Below are positions 7,732-18,576 of a stretch of 64,000 bases of DNA, piece after piece. The notes under the pieces are model-generated. The model did not search any database, was not told where the DNA came from, and saw only the letters and a program-made list of their open reading frames with translations. The translations under genes and the position numbers were made by a program. Numbering within the stretch: position 1 is the first letter of the stretch; the number at the start of each line of letters is the position of its first letter. Source of the stretch: Microbacterium sp. (GTDB lineage Bacteria; Actinomycetota; Actinomycetes; Actinomycetales; Microbacteriaceae); the NCBI GenBank assembly GCA_013823625.1, contig PNMM01000001.1, positions 1,178,001-1,242,000 of the forward strand. Reading direction: 5' to 3'.

Positions 7732-9113
7732 ACACCGGCTCGGCCGCAGCCGCGGAGGTCGACTACCGCGCGCTGAGCTTTTGGCACGCGACGGTCGACG
7801 ACGATCTGACCCCCCGCGCCGCCCTCGATGGCGACACCGATACCGATGTCGCCATCGTCGGCGGAGGGCTGACCGGGCTCTGGACGGCGCACGAGTTGCT
7901 CAAGCGCGATCCCTCGCTGCGCGTGACGGTGCTCGAGAAGAACATCGCCGGGTTCGGCGCTTCGGGCCGCAACGGCGGCTGGTGTAGCGCGCTCTTTCCC
8001 GCATCGACGGCATCACTCGAGAAGCAGCACGGCCGTGACGCCGCGCTCGCGATGCGTCGCGCCATGGTGTCAACCGTTGACGAAGTGGGGGCCGCAGCCG
8101 CGGCCGCGGGCATCGAGTGTGACTTCGTGCGCGGCGGCACGGTCATCTTTGCGCGCAGCGACACCCAGTGGCGGGCGGCGCAACACGAGGTCGATGAGGC
8201 GCGCAGCTATGGCGTCGACGCTCTCGAACTGTGGAGTGCCGACCGTGTTTCTGCACGGGATGCTCGGGGCGCGGTCTACATTCCAGCGTGCGCCCGACTG
8301 CAGCCCGCCAGCCTCGTGCGCGGGCTCGCGCGTGTGGTGGAACAACAGGGTGCGGTCATCCACGAACACACCACTGTCGACAGTTGGCAGTCGGGCTCGG
8401 TGCGCACCGACCGCGGCATCGTACGCGCGCGCCACATCGTCTCGGCGCTCGAAGGGTATGGGGCCACCGTCGCGCAGACCAAGCGCCGGGTGTTGCCGCT
8501 GTATTCGCTCATGGTCGCGACGCAACCTCTCGACGACGCGGTGTGGGACGCCATGGGCATCGCCCACGGTCAGACGTTCTCTGACGGCCGGCACTTGGTC
8601 ATTTACGGTCAGCGCACCGCCGACAACCGCATCGCCTTCGGCGGCCGTGGCGCGCGCTACCACTGGGGTAGCGCCATTCGCCCCGAATACGATCGCGTCG
8701 AGCGCGTCTTTGATCACCTCGTCGCGACCTTACACGACATCTTTCCGCAGCTGCCAGAGCTCGAGATCGAGCACGCCTGGGGCGGCCCCCTCGGGGTACC
8801 GCGCGACTGGCACGCGAGCGTGACCTACGACCCGGCGACGGGAATCGGCTCGGCCGGTGGCTACGTCGGCGATGGACTCTCGACGACAAACCTCGCGGGC
8901 CGAACGCTGGCCGACTTGATAACCGGCGCCGACACCGAACTCACGCGACTGCCGTGGGTGGGGCACCGCTCGCCCTCGTGGGAGCTCGAACCGCTGCGCT
9001 TCATGGGGGCCAACGCAGGCCTCGTGGCCATGACCGTCGCCGACGCTGAAGAGCAGATCACCCGGCGACCCTCGCTCATTGCGCGCGCGATGAGTGGGCT
9101 CATCGGGCACTGA
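7728..9113 (+). CDS. FAD-dependent amine/amino-acid oxidase (DAO/PuuB-like), apparent CTG start
   Basis: 461 aa if begun at CTG 7728. The dinucleotide-binding start of the protein (DVAIVGGGLTGLWTAHELL) lies at residues about 40-58, followed by EKNIAGFGASGRNGGW, typical of PuuB/glycine-oxidase-like flavoenzymes. The C-terminus contains the FAD-contacting GGYVGDGLSTTNLAGR. The first ATG/GTG/TTG in frame after the in-frame stop at 7698 is a TTG at 7896, which would delete the FAD fingerprint. CTG 7728 overlaps the aminotransferase stop as CTGA, just as ATGA overlaps do elsewhere here, and keeps SFWHATV near the N-terminus. The likely role is oxidation of a polyamine or its gamma-glutamyl derivative, coupled to the upstream transaminase gene. 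Substrate is unproven. Confidence 0.85.
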   Translation: MNTGSAAAAEVDYRALSFWHATVDDDLTPRAALDGDTDTDVAIVGGGLTGLWTAHELLKRDPSLRVTVLEKNIAGFGASGRNGGWCSALFPASTASLEKQHGRDAALAMRRAMVSTVDEVGAAAAAAGIECDFVRGGTVIFARSDTQWRAAQHEVDEARSYGVDALELWSADRVSARDARGAVYIPACARLQPASLVRGLARVVEQQGAVIHEHTTVDSWQSGSVRTDRGIVRARHIVSALEGYGATVAQTKRRVLPLYSLMVATQPLDDAVWDAMGIAHGQTFSDGRHLVIYGQRTADNRIAFGGRGARYHWGSAIRPEYDRVERVFDHLVATLHDIFPQLPELEIEHAWGGPLGVPRDWHASVTYDPATGIGSAGGYVGDGLSTTNLAGRTLADLITGADTELTRLPWVGHRSPSWELEPLRFMGANAGLVAMTVADAEEQITRRPSLIARAMSGLIGH

Positions 9114-9306
9114 GCGCACCCGCCTGACGCGTCGACCGTCTGGCCATCACCACACTCCACGCCAATGCGGCATGCAGGTCATGCGCAGGAGGTTCGGAGC
9201 AACGCCGTCTACTCTCGCCGAGATACGGAGCGCAATAGCGCGTCACGCGCACCCCGCGATACCGGGGCGGCGCGGCAACGGCCACAGCTGAGGGGGAGGC
9301 GGGACG

Positions 9307-9939
9307 ATGACCACAGGGTCACTCGGGAGCACGGCCCGCAGCACGCGTTCTGCCTACCTCAGCGCGGCACCCACGAACTCGTCCGCACCCGCTCAGAGCA
9401 GTGGTTCCCGCGCCGCGACGGCGCAGCCTGTTCGTGAGGCTCGGCAGGGCATCCGGTCAGCGCTCGTCTTGCTCGCCTTCATTGGTATCGCCGCGCTCGT
9501 TGCCGCGCTCGGTTCGCTCGCTACAGGGCCCGCGATCGATGGGTGGTATGCCGAGACGGCTAAGCCCCTGTGGAATCCTCCGAACGCCGTCTTTGGCCCG
9601 GTGTGGACCGTGCTCTATGTCAGCATGTCGGTCGCCGCGTGGCTGATCTGGCGCGGCCCTGACTCTGACGCACGATCACGGGCCCTGCGCATCTACGTCG
9701 TGCAACTCGCCATCAATGCACTCTGGACGCCTGCGTTCTTCGGACTCGGCGCGCTGCTCGGTGCTCCGGGAGTCTGGATCGCTCTCGTCATCATTGTGGT
9801 GCTCGACTTCGTCATTCTGGCCACGATCATTCGCTTTGGCGACGTCAACCGTGTTGCCGCTGCCCTGCTCGTTCCGTATTGGTTGTGGGCGCTGTTCGCT
9901 ACGACACTCAACGCCGCGATTGCAGTGCTCGCGCGCTGA
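9307..9939 (+). CDS. tspO: TspO/MBR-family tryptophan-rich membrane protein
   Basis: 210 aa, with five predicted membrane helices in residues about 55-208. Family signatures: WYAETAKPLWNPPNAVFGPVWT in two adjoining pieces (WYAETAKPLWNPP and NAVFGPVWTVLY) and INALWTPAFFGLGAL. The first ~48 residues are an unusual polar Ser/Ala/Thr-rich extension, since most bacterial TspO proteins are about 150-165 aa. The start is nevertheless well supported by an excellent GAGGGGGAGG 8-10 nt upstream. TspO proteins bind tetrapyrroles and are implicated in porphyrin and stress responses. The neighbours give no operon context. Confidence 0.88.
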   Translation: MTTGSLGSTARSTRSAYLSAAPTNSSAPAQSSGSRAATAQPVREARQGIRSALVLLAFIGIAALVAALGSLATGPAIDGWYAETAKPLWNPPNAVFGPVWTVLYVSMSVAAWLIWRGPDSDARSRALRIYVVQLAINALWTPAFFGLGALLGAPGVWIALVIIVVLDFVILATIIRFGDVNRVAAALLVPYWLWALFATTLNAAIAVLAR

Positions 9940-9966
9940 AGCCGTGAGCGCCGCTAGCGTTAAGCC

Positions 9967-11022
9967 ATGACCGAACCCTCGCCCTCGATGGCGCCACGAC
10001 CACGCGCACGTCGAGTGGTGCGCGCAGTCGTCATGGCGTTTGCCGTCGTGAGCATCGTGGTGCAATCGCTCTTTCTGGGCGCGGTTGGCTGGGCGGTCAC
10101 GAACCCCCGTGCGGTAACGGATGCGGTGACCGTGTCGCAATTCGACCCCACCCCGGCGATCGCGGGTTACGCGAGCCGCGCAGGCATGAGTGAGCGTGGG
10201 CGCTTCTTGTTCTACGCGAGTACCCCCCAAATCGTCGAGGGAGATGCCTTCGACGCTCTCTGCTCGCGCGACGAGCCCGACATCGGAGTGCTCGGCTGCT
10301 ACACCCTCGCCGACGGGCGCATCTACCTCTACGAGATCACCAACCTCGACTTGCAAGCCTTCGAAGTGGTCGTCGCCGCGCACGAGATGCTGCACGCCGC
10401 GTGGGACCGCCTCTCGGCCGACGATCAGGCGGCGCTCGTCGCGCCCCTCGAAGAGGCGTTCGCCTCGATCGACCCCGATGATGAGCTCGTCGAACGCATC
10501 GCCGCCTATGAAGATTTCGACCCCACGTCGCGCATCCCTGAGCTCTATGCGATCCTCGGCACCGAGTTGGCTGACCTGCCTGACGAACTCGAAGAGCACT
10601 ACGCCGAATACTTCGACGACCGCGCGGCAGTCGTCGCGCTGTGGCAAGAGGTCAAGGCGATCTTCGTTGAGCTCGAAGCCGAACTCAACCGTCTGAACAC
10701 CGAGCTCGAGCGCCTCTCGCTCGAAATCGAAGCCGAACAAGCGGCGGCAAACGCGGCCGCAGCGGTGCTCGAAGCCGACATCACGGCGTTCAACAATCGC
10801 GCGTCACGCCCGGGCGGCTATTCGAGTCAATCGGCGTTCGAGCGTGACCGTCAGGCTCTCCTTGCGCGCCAAGATGCCCTCACGGCCTCGATTGACGCGA
10901 CCAACGCCAAGATCACGACCTACAACACCTTGGTCGAAGAGTTCACCGCTCTCAACGAAGAGGCCGCCGCGCTCGACAAAGACCTCAACATCGAACGGCA
11001 GCCGCTCGAGCCCACCGAGTAG
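9967..11022 (+). CDS. Membrane-anchored HExxH putative metallopeptidase with C-terminal coiled coil
   Basis: 351 aa. One transmembrane segment lies at residues about 19-44 after a basic N-terminus, so the rest is probably extracytoplasmic. Residues about 60-220 contain AAHEMLHAAWD (HExxH zinc motif), then ELYAILGTELADLPDELEEHY and YFDDRAAVV, where a downstream Glu could be the third zinc ligand. Residues about 225-340 are a long Glu/Ala/Leu-rich coiled coil (LEAELNRLNTELERL). Two Cys (CSRDEPDIGVLGC) may form a disulfide. I do not recognise a named family. Leaderless start with TAGCGT 6 nt before ATG. It is convergent with the aldo/keto reductase gene. Confidence 0.75.
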   Translation: MTEPSPSMAPRPRARRVVRAVVMAFAVVSIVVQSLFLGAVGWAVTNPRAVTDAVTVSQFDPTPAIAGYASRAGMSERGRFLFYASTPQIVEGDAFDALCSRDEPDIGVLGCYTLADGRIYLYEITNLDLQAFEVVVAAHEMLHAAWDRLSADDQAALVAPLEEAFASIDPDDELVERIAAYEDFDPTSRIPELYAILGTELADLPDELEEHYAEYFDDRAAVVALWQEVKAIFVELEAELNRLNTELERLSLEIEAEQAAANAAAAVLEADITAFNNRASRPGGYSSQSAFERDRQALLARQDALTASIDATNAKITTYNTLVEEFTALNEEAAALDKDLNIERQPLEPTE

Positions 11023-11039
11023 TCCTGAGCGCGGACTAC
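11019..11039. terminator. Stem-loop spanning both stop codons of convergent genes
   Basis: Perfect 7-bp inverted repeat GTAGTCC/GGACTAC with a 7-nt loop. Each arm includes a TAG stop codon: that of the plus-strand gene in the left arm and that of the minus-strand gene in the right arm. A short bidirectional terminator is plausible; there is no T-tract. Confidence 0.45.
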
Positions 11040-12007
11040 CCGCGCGCCGGGAACAACTCGTCGATGCGCGCGAGGGCCTCGGCATCGGGTGCCCCCGTCG
11101 AGGCCGCCGCGGCGTTCTGCGCCACCTGCTCGACCGTCGTCGCGCCCGCGATCACCGAACCCATGGCCGGGCGGCTCAGTAGCCAGCCGATTGTGCCCTC
11201 GAGCATCCCGACGCCCCGTCCGTGACACAGGGCCTCAAAGGCTTCGATGGCGTCCCACGGCGCATTGTCGACGATATGCGCACGCTGCCTCATGATCCGC
11301 GAATCGGCCGGGCCGCCGTCGCGCGAGAACTTGCCCGTGAAGAGTCCGTTCGCGAGCGGAAAGTATGGCAGCAGGCCGAGTCCGAGTCGTTCGAGCGCGG
11401 GCAATAGCTCGGCGTCTGCATCGCGCACCAGCAAGCTGTATTCGTTCTGAGCCGAGATGAATCGCGGATGCCCTGCCGCACGCGCCGCGGCATCGGCCTC
11501 GTCGACCTGCTCGGGCGAGAAGTTCGAGTGACCGAGGTGCAGCACTTTGCCTTCGTCGACGAGCTCGTGCAGGGCCGACAGCGTCTCGTCGATGGGAGTC
11601 TCGGGATCGGGCGTGTGCATTTGGTACAGGTCGATGCGATCGGTGCGCAGTCGACGCAACGAGCCCTCGACGCTCGCACGAATGTAGGCGCGAGAGCCGT
11701 GGGGAGTGTCACGCAGCTCGGGGTTCTTGACCTCGATGTGGCCAAACTTCGTCGCGATGACGACGCGGTCGCGATACCCCGCCAGCGCAGCGCCCATCAT
11801 CGACTCACTGCGACCATGCTCATAGCCATACATTTCGGCCGTGTCGAGCAGGGTGATGCCGTGATCGATCGCCGCGTGCAGCACGCGGCTCGTCCCCGAC
11901 TGATCTTCGGTCGCGGCACCAGGCCGGCCGAAGTTGTTGCACCCGAGCCCCACCGCCGACACGAGCAGGTCAGAACGGCCCAAAGAACGCAGTGGCATCG
12001 AGGTCAT
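11036..12007 (-). CDS. Aldo/keto reductase
   Basis: 323 aa (beta/alpha)8-barrel NADPH oxidoreductase. Visible are the N-terminal strand (LGRSDLLVSAVGLGCNNFG), the catalytic Asp/Tyr pair in LLDTAEMYGYEHGRSE, VIATKFGH with the active-site lysine, and DLYQMHTPDPETP with the catalytic His region. It belongs to the YajO/IolS-like group of single-domain reductases; the physiological substrate is unknown. I start at ATG 12007 because GGGGGAGGA lies 8 nt upstream; the frame extends 17 codons further without a better signal. It is divergent from ogt (93 bp) and convergent with the HExxH gene. Confidence 0.9.
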   Translation of the reverse strand: MTSMPLRSLGRSDLLVSAVGLGCNNFGRPGAATEDQSGTSRVLHAAIDHGITLLDTAEMYGYEHGRSESMMGAALAGYRDRVVIATKFGHIEVKNPELRDTPHGSRAYIRASVEGSLRRLRTDRIDLYQMHTPDPETPIDETLSALHELVDEGKVLHLGHSNFSPEQVDEADAAARAAGHPRFISAQNEYSLLVRDADAELLPALERLGLGLLPYFPLANGLFTGKFSRDGGPADSRIMRQRAHIVDNAPWDAIEAFEALCHGRGVGMLEGTIGWLLSRPAMGSVIAGATTVEQVAQNAAAASTGAPDAEALARIDELFPARG

Positions 12008-12088
12008 GCACCCATCCTCCCCCGCCGGGGCTTCACGCCAAGAATCCCCGTGTCGCAAAACCGCCAGTGAACGGATGCCCGCTGCGGT

Positions 12089-12094
12089 TAGCCT
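12089..12094 (+). promoter_or_regulatory. -10 box (TAGCCT) of ogt, leaderless
   Basis: TAGCCT ends exactly 6 nt before the ATG at 12101, so transcription should begin at or within a base or two of the start codon. No recognisable -35 box. Confidence 0.5.
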
Positions 12095-12100
12095 CGAATC

Positions 12101-12604
12101 ATGACACCCCGCACTGCCACAACGCTCGGCCTGCTCACGATCGATTCTCCTCTGGGTCGCATCGCCCTCCAGGGAGATGCCGATTCCGTCACGCGCCTCG
12201 AAATCGCCACAGAGGGCCGGCTCACCACCGACGGACTACCCGACACCCCCACCCCCGTACTACGACGCGCCGCGGCCGAGCTCGGCGAGTACTTCGCCGG
12301 CACGCGCACGTCGTTCACCGTGCCCGTGCGCGCCGAGGGCACCGAGTTTCAAGAGGCGATCTGGCAGCACTTGTCGCAGATTCCGTTCGGCAACGTTCGC
12401 GGCTACGGCGACATTGGGCGCGAGACGGGTCGCCCGACCGCGGGTCGAGCAGTGGGTGGCGCCGTGGGCGCCAACCCGGTTCCCCTTCTGATCCCCTGCC
12501 ACCGCGTGCTCGCGAGCGATGCCCGCATTACGGGCTATAGCGCGGGCGACGGAATCGCCACAAAGGCTTGGTTGCTCGACCACGAAGGCATCGCTCACCG
12601 ATGA
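12101..12604 (+). CDS. ogt: Methylated-DNA--[protein]-cysteine S-methyltransferase
   Basis: 167 aa. It repairs O6-alkylguanine by suicidal transfer of the alkyl group to its own cysteine. The active-site motif IPCHRVL is present, with the preceding helix-turn-helix (GRPTAGRAVGGAVGANPVP) that carries the arginine finger and recognition helix. The N-terminal domain is short, as in Ogt-type enzymes without the Ada regulatory part. Leaderless start. Its stop overlaps the start of the 3-methyladenine glycosylase gene (ATGA), giving a two-gene alkylation-repair operon. Confidence 0.95.
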   Translation: MTPRTATTLGLLTIDSPLGRIALQGDADSVTRLEIATEGRLTTDGLPDTPTPVLRRAAAELGEYFAGTRTSFTVPVRAEGTEFQEAIWQHLSQIPFGNVRGYGDIGRETGRPTAGRAVGGAVGANPVPLLIPCHRVLASDARITGYSAGDGIATKAWLLDHEGIAHR

Positions 12605-13203
12605 GCAGCGAGCCCGACGTCGCTCGCTCCATTCGAGTGGGCGAAGACGGTCGTGCCCGTTGTGCGTGGGTCGGCTCGGACCACGAATACGAGCGCTATC
12701 ACGATGATGAGTGGGGCGTTTCGCTGCGCGGTGACCGCCCCCTGTTCGAGAAGCTCACGCTTGAGGCCTTTCAGAGTGGCCTCTCATGGATCACGATTCT
12801 TCGCCGCCGCGAAGGCTTTCGCCGGGCCTTCGACCACTTCGACTGGCGACGCATTGCCGAGTACGGCAGTGCCGACATCGAGCGGCTCATGGCCGATGAC
12901 GGCATCATTCGCAACCGTGCCAAGATCGACGCGACGATCGCGAACGCGCGCACCCTCACCGCGTGGCTCGACAACGAACCGGGCGGGCTCGATGCCCTGA
13001 TCTGGGCACATCAACCTTCGGCGCGTGCCTTCCGGCCAACGACCCTTACCGACCTGCCGGCCCAGACGGCAGAATCGCGCGACCTCTCGCGCGCGCTCAA
13101 GGCTCGCGGGTGGCGGTTCGTCGGTCCGACAACGGCCTATGCCCTCATGCAATCTGCCGGGCTTGTTGACGACCACGTTGTCGGGTGCTGGCGCGCGCAG
13201 TGA
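12601..13203 (+). CDS. tag: DNA-3-methyladenine glycosylase I
   Basis: 200 aa, standard length. It excises 3-methyladenine from alkylated DNA. Family signatures: RCAWVGSDHEYERYHDDEWG with the zinc-binding Cys near the N-terminus, LFEKLTLEAFQSGLSW, the ILRRREGFRRAF helix, RNRAKIDATIANA and a C-terminal FVGPTTAYALMQSAGLVDDH. The ATG overlaps the ogt stop codon, so the two repair enzymes are co-translated. An in-frame start 33 nt upstream lies inside ogt and is unnecessary. Confidence 0.95.
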   Translation: MSSEPDVARSIRVGEDGRARCAWVGSDHEYERYHDDEWGVSLRGDRPLFEKLTLEAFQSGLSWITILRRREGFRRAFDHFDWRRIAEYGSADIERLMADDGIIRNRAKIDATIANARTLTAWLDNEPGGLDALIWAHQPSARAFRPTTLTDLPAQTAESRDLSRALKARGWRFVGPTTAYALMQSAGLVDDHVVGCWRAQ

Positions 13204-13331
13204 CAGATGGCACCGAGCGCGCTCGCGACCTCATGACTCTCGGCGTATCGCCCTTGCGCGCGCGCACCGCGTGACTTGCGGCGCGTCACCCCCGTACGCG
13301 CTGCCGCATCGCGATCGCTCGGCCGGTGGCG

Positions 13332-14099
13332 TTAGCGCGCTGGCAATACTCCGGGCACGATGAGCTGCAGTTCGCGGTCTCCCGTGCGACTCAACGGCCA
13401 CCCCAGTGCCGTTGACCGACGACACAGGCCCTCGATCGTGGCGGGCACCGCGCCCGCCGTGAACAGCGCCCGCAGGTACTCGCCCTTGCCCTTCTTGTTG
13501 AAGTGATTGAGCGCGCGAGCAACACCGTCGTCACCCACGGCGACAACACGCACGAACACGGCGTCGCGTCGATCAGGCAGAGGGCCAAGTGCCGCATAGC
13601 TCTCTGATCTGAGGTCAATCAGGGGCCCCTCAAGGGACGTGAGCACCTCGGCATTCAGCGCCGACCACCGTGCCCGCATCGGGGCGCCGGGCAGTCGGCT
13701 GTCGCACGACAGCCGATACGCCGGAATCAGGTCGTCTGCTCGCACGAGACCGAAAAGCGCCGAATGCACGATCAGATGCTCGGATGCTCGCTCACGAGCC
13801 GCACCCCGCCACTCGGTAACCCCGAGCGCGTCGTAGAGCACGCCGGTGTACCGCTCAATTGCGGGCATCGTCGGGCTCTGCTCGACGGCGCGGTTGCGCG
13901 CGAGCTCGGGTGGGGCCGCGGTGGCGCTGAGCTTGAGCGCGCGAGCAGCCGCCTCACCGTCGGTGCAGAGGCTCGACAACGCGGAGAGTGCCCCACGCCG
14001 GGCATCCGTCAGCGACAGAAACGACAGGCGATCAAGCTCAAGCGGTGCGGTGACTCCCCCGTCGCGTTTGGTCTCTGAGGGAGGCAACAAAAACTGCAT
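13332..14099 (-). CDS. yaaA: YaaA-family peroxide-stress protein (DUF328)
   Basis: 255 aa, full length. Typical features are the N-terminal LLPPSETKR, YTGVLYDALG, the central LFGLVRADDLIPAYRL and the near-terminal FNKKGKGEYLRAL. E. coli YaaA is a DNA-binding protein that limits intracellular free iron under hydrogen peroxide stress; the role is inferred by family. It lies 33 bp downstream of atpC on the same strand and may be transcribed with the ATP synthase operon. It is convergent with tag; I see no convincing terminator in the 128-bp gap. Confidence 0.92.
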   Translation of the reverse strand: MQFLLPPSETKRDGGVTAPLELDRLSFLSLTDARRGALSALSSLCTDGEAAARALKLSATAAPPELARNRAVEQSPTMPAIERYTGVLYDALGVTEWRGAARERASEHLIVHSALFGLVRADDLIPAYRLSCDSRLPGAPMRARWSALNAEVLTSLEGPLIDLRSESYAALGPLPDRRDAVFVRVVAVGDDGVARALNHFNKKGKGEYLRALFTAGAVPATIEGLCRRSTALGWPLSRTGDRELQLIVPGVLPAR

Positions 14100-14132
14100 C
14101 AGGCGCGCACGCGCGCCGCCGCACCCACCGCG

Positions 14133-14393
14133 TTAGACGAGCGCGGCAGCGCCGGCGACGATTGTGACGGTGTTGTTCTCCACCGAGAGAAAGCCGTCTT
14201 CTGCTTGCGCGGTGATGACGTCACCCTCGGTGGGCGTGATGCGCACTTCGCCAGCACTCAAGATTCCGAGCAACGGCTCGTGACCGGGCAGAATGCCGAT
14301 CTCGCCCTCGCTCGTGCGTGCGACGATCTGCTTCGCCGTGCCCGACCACACCTCGCGGTCGGCCGAGACGACGCTCACCGTGAGCACGGCCAT
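14133..14393 (-). CDS. atpC: ATP synthase F1 subunit epsilon
   Basis: 86 aa. It consists essentially of the N-terminal beta-sandwich (LTVSVVSADREVWSGTAK, GEIGILPGHEPLLGIL) and lacks the C-terminal helical hairpin of longer epsilon subunits, as is common in high-GC actinobacteria. It connects the c-ring and gamma to F1 in the central stalk. The ATG is 2 bases after the atpD stop. A longer frame begins inside atpD and is rejected. Confidence 0.96.
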   Translation of the reverse strand: MAVLTVSVVSADREVWSGTAKQIVARTSEGEIGILPGHEPLLGILSAGEVRITPTEGDVITAQAEDGFLSVENNTVTIVAGAAALV

Positions 14394-14395
14394 GA

Positions 14396-15871
<1,476 letters not shown>

Positions 15872-15907
15872 CTAGCTGTGTGTGTCGATTTGCGCGGGGG
15901 TGCCGCG

Positions 15908-16804
15908 CTACTTCGAGCTCAGGGCGTCTGCGCCGCCCACGATCTCGGAAATCTGCTGAGTGATCTCGGCCTGGCGGGCGTTGTTGGCCAACCGGGTGTA
16001 GTCGGTGATGAGCTTGTCGGCGTTGTCGCTAGCCGACTTCATCGCCTTCTGGCGGGCAGCGTGCTCAGAAGCAGCTGACTGCAGCATCGCGTTGAAGATG
16101 CGGCTCTCGATGTAGACCGGAAGCAGCGAGTCGAGCACGCTGTCAACCTCGGGCTCGAACTCGTAGAGCGGCAACACATCGGTAGACCCGGGCTCGTCAA
16201 CACCGTCAACGACCTCAAGGGGCAGAACGCGCACGATCTCGGGCGTCTGCGTCACGAGGCTCACGAAGCGGTTGTAGACAATGTGAATCTCGTCGACGCC
16301 ACCCTCGGTGCCTCCGCGAACGAAGGCGTCGACGAGCGTGTCAGCGATCTCTTTCGCCGTCGCGAACTCGGGCTGGTCGGTGTTGCCCGTCCACGCCTGC
16401 TCAACCGCCCGGCGACGGAAGGCGAAGTACGACACCGCCTTGCGACCGATGAGGTAGTTGACGACCTCGCGGCCCTCACCCTCGAGTCGCGTGCGCAGCT
16501 CGTTTGCCTCGCGAATCGCCTGCGAGCTGAACGCGCCCGCGAGACCACGGTCAGACGTGAAGACCACGACGGCGGCGCGCGTCGGATTCGCCCGCTCGGT
16601 CGTCAGCACGTGGTCGACGTTCGAGTAGGTGGCGACGGCCGACACGGCGCGCGTTACTGCGCGCGCGTACGGTGCGGATGCTGCCATCCGCGCCTGCGCC
16701 TTCTGAATCCGCGAGGCGGAGATGAGCTCCATCGCGCGCGTGATCTTCTTGGTCGTCTGGGCAGAACGAATCTTCTGCCGGTAGACCCGAAGTTGCGCTC
16801 CCAT
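15908..16804 (-). CDS. atpG: ATP synthase F1 subunit gamma
   Basis: 298 aa central rotor shaft. The N-terminal helix contains [20 protein letters not shown] (with the conserved MELIS after it), and the C-terminal helix ends [17 protein letters not shown]. The middle Rossmann-like domain has the usual [11 protein letters not shown]. It transmits rotation from the c-ring to AtpA/AtpD. It lies 76 bp after atpA and 54 bp before atpD. Confidence 0.97.
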   Translation of the reverse strand: MGAQLRVYRQKIRSAQTTKKITRAMELISASRIQKAQARMAASAPYARAVTRAVSAVATYSNVDHVLTTERANPTRAAVVVFTSDRGLAGAFSSQAIREANELRTRLEGEGREVVNYLIGRKAVSYFAFRRRAVEQAWTGNTDQPEFATAKEIADTLVDAFVRGGTEGGVDEIHIVYNRFVSLVTQTPEIVRVLPLEVVDGVDEPGSTDVLPLYEFEPEVDSVLDSLLPVYIESRIFNAMLQSAASEHAARQKAMKSASDNADKLITDYTRLANNARQAEITQQISEIVGGADALSSK

Positions 16805-16880
16805 GTGCTGGTTTCCGTTTCTTGGTCGATGCTCGTGTCAGTAGTCAGTGTCGAAGTGGCCGCGAAGAGCCCACGACCGC

Positions 16881-18515
16881 CTACTTCTTGCGGCGGACGA
16901 TCTTCTCTTGGTTGATGTCTTCGGCCTCGACGGCATCGAACTGCTCGTTGCCGGCGTGCACGCCACCCTCTTCGCCGCCCTGGAAGGCAACGACGAACGC
17001 GTCGACGGCCTTCTCGAGCTCGGCCTCAGTGGCGTCGTCGAGAACGTTGGTGTCGCGCAGCGTCGTCAAGATGCTCGTGTTGCGACGCAAGTGGTCGAGC
17101 AACTCGGCCTCGAAGCGCAGCACGTCATCGACGTCGATCGTGTCGAGCTTGCCCTTGGTGCCCGCCCAGATCGAGACGACCTGCTCTTCGACCGGGTAGG
17201 GCGAGTACTGCGGCTGCTTGAGCAGCTCGGTGAGGCGTGCGCCGCGCGACAGCTGGCGACGGCTCGCGGCATCGAGGTCACTCGCGAACATCGCGAAGGC
17301 CTGCAACGAGCGGTACTGCGCCAGCTCGAGCTTCAAGGTTCCGGAAACCTTCTTGATGCTCTTGACCTGAGCGTCACCACCCACGCGCGAGACCGAGATA
17401 CCCACGTCAACAGCGGGGCGCTGGTTGGCGTTGAACAGGTCGGACTGCAAGAAGATCTGGCCGTCGGTGATCGAGATCACGTTGGTGGGGATGTAGGCCG
17501 AAACGTCGTTGGCCTTCGTCTCGATGATGGGCAGACCCGTCATCGATCCCGCGCCCAGCTCGTCGGAAAGCTTGGCGCAACGCTCGAGCAGACGGGAGTG
17601 CAAGTAGAACACGTCACCCGGGTAGGCCTCGCGTCCCGGCGGGCGACGCAGCAAGAGCGACACGGCACGGTAGGCCTCGGCCTGCTTCGACAGGTCATCG
17701 AAAATGATGAGAACGTGCTTGCCGCCGTACATCCAGTGCTGGCCGATGGCCGAGCCGGTGTAGGGGGCGAGGTACTTGAAGCCAGCGGGGTCAGAAGCCG
17801 GAGCGGCGACGATCGTCGTGTACTGCATGGCGCCGGCCTCTTCGAGCGCGCCCTTGACGGCAGCGATCGTCGAGCCCTTTTGGCCGATGGCAACGTAGAT
17901 GCAGCGCACTTGCTTGTTGGTGTCGCCCGACTCCCAGTTGGCCTTCTGGTTGATGATCGTGTCGATCGCGATGGCCGTCTTGCCAGTCTGGCGGTCACCG
18001 ATGATGAGCTGGCGCTGGCCGCGGCCCACCGGGATCATCGCGTCAATGGCCTTGATGCCGGTCTGCATGGGCTCGTGCACGCTCTTGCGCTGCATGACGC
18101 CGGGAGCCTGAAGCTCGAGCGCGCGGCGGCCCTCGCTCGCGATCTCGCCGAGGCCGTCGATGGGAGCACCGAGCGGGTCAACGACGCGACCCAGGTAGGC
18201 GTCGCCCACGGGCACCGAGAGCACTTCACCCGTGCGGGTAACCTCCATGCCCTCGACGATTCCGGTGAACTCACCGAGCACGACGACACCGATCTCGTTC
18301 TCGTCGAGGTTCTGGGCCAGGCCCAGCGTGCCGTCGGCGAAACGGATGAGCTCGTTGGCCATGACGCCCGGGAGGCCTTCAACGTGCGCGATGCCGTCAG
18401 CCGCGTCGATGACGTGACCGACCTCGGTCGCAACAGCCGCACCGGGGGCGTAGGACTTCGCGAAGTTCTTCAGCGCGTCGCGGATCTCGTCCGGGCTGAT
18501 CGTGAGTTCTGCCAT
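16881..18515 (-). CDS. atpA: ATP synthase F1 subunit alpha
   Basis: 544 aa, full length. Non-catalytic nucleotide-binding subunit with P-loop [25 protein letters not shown] and the arginine-finger region [19 protein letters not shown]. The C-terminal tail after residue about 500 is acidic and ends in KIVRRKK. It is 76 bp upstream of atpG and 61 bp downstream of atpH. Confidence 0.98.
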   Translation of the reverse strand: MAELTISPDEIRDALKNFAKSYAPGAAVATEVGHVIDAADGIAHVEGLPGVMANELIRFADGTLGLAQNLDENEIGVVVLGEFTGIVEGMEVTRTGEVLSVPVGDAYLGRVVDPLGAPIDGLGEIASEGRRALELQAPGVMQRKSVHEPMQTGIKAIDAMIPVGRGQRQLIIGDRQTGKTAIAIDTIINQKANWESGDTNKQVRCIYVAIGQKGSTIAAVKGALEEAGAMQYTTIVAAPASDPAGFKYLAPYTGSAIGQHWMYGGKHVLIIFDDLSKQAEAYRAVSLLLRRPPGREAYPGDVFYLHSRLLERCAKLSDELGAGSMTGLPIIETKANDVSAYIPTNVISITDGQIFLQSDLFNANQRPAVDVGISVSRVGGDAQVKSIKKVSGTLKLELAQYRSLQAFAMFASDLDAASRRQLSRGARLTELLKQPQYSPYPVEEQVVSIWAGTKGKLDTIDVDDVLRFEAELLDHLRRNTSILTTLRDTNVLDDATEAELEKAVDAFVVAFQGGEEGGVHAGNEQFDAVEAEDINQEKIVRRKK

Positions 18516-18576
18516 GTTCTTCCCTTTTCGTTCGAGCTGCCCTGCGGCACCTCGTCTGGTTGTGTCTGGGCGCGCC

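Noticed and set aside
7896-9113. TTG start for the FAD oxidase
   Set aside because: It would remove the FAD-binding GGGLTG motif that is encoded in the same frame just upstream.
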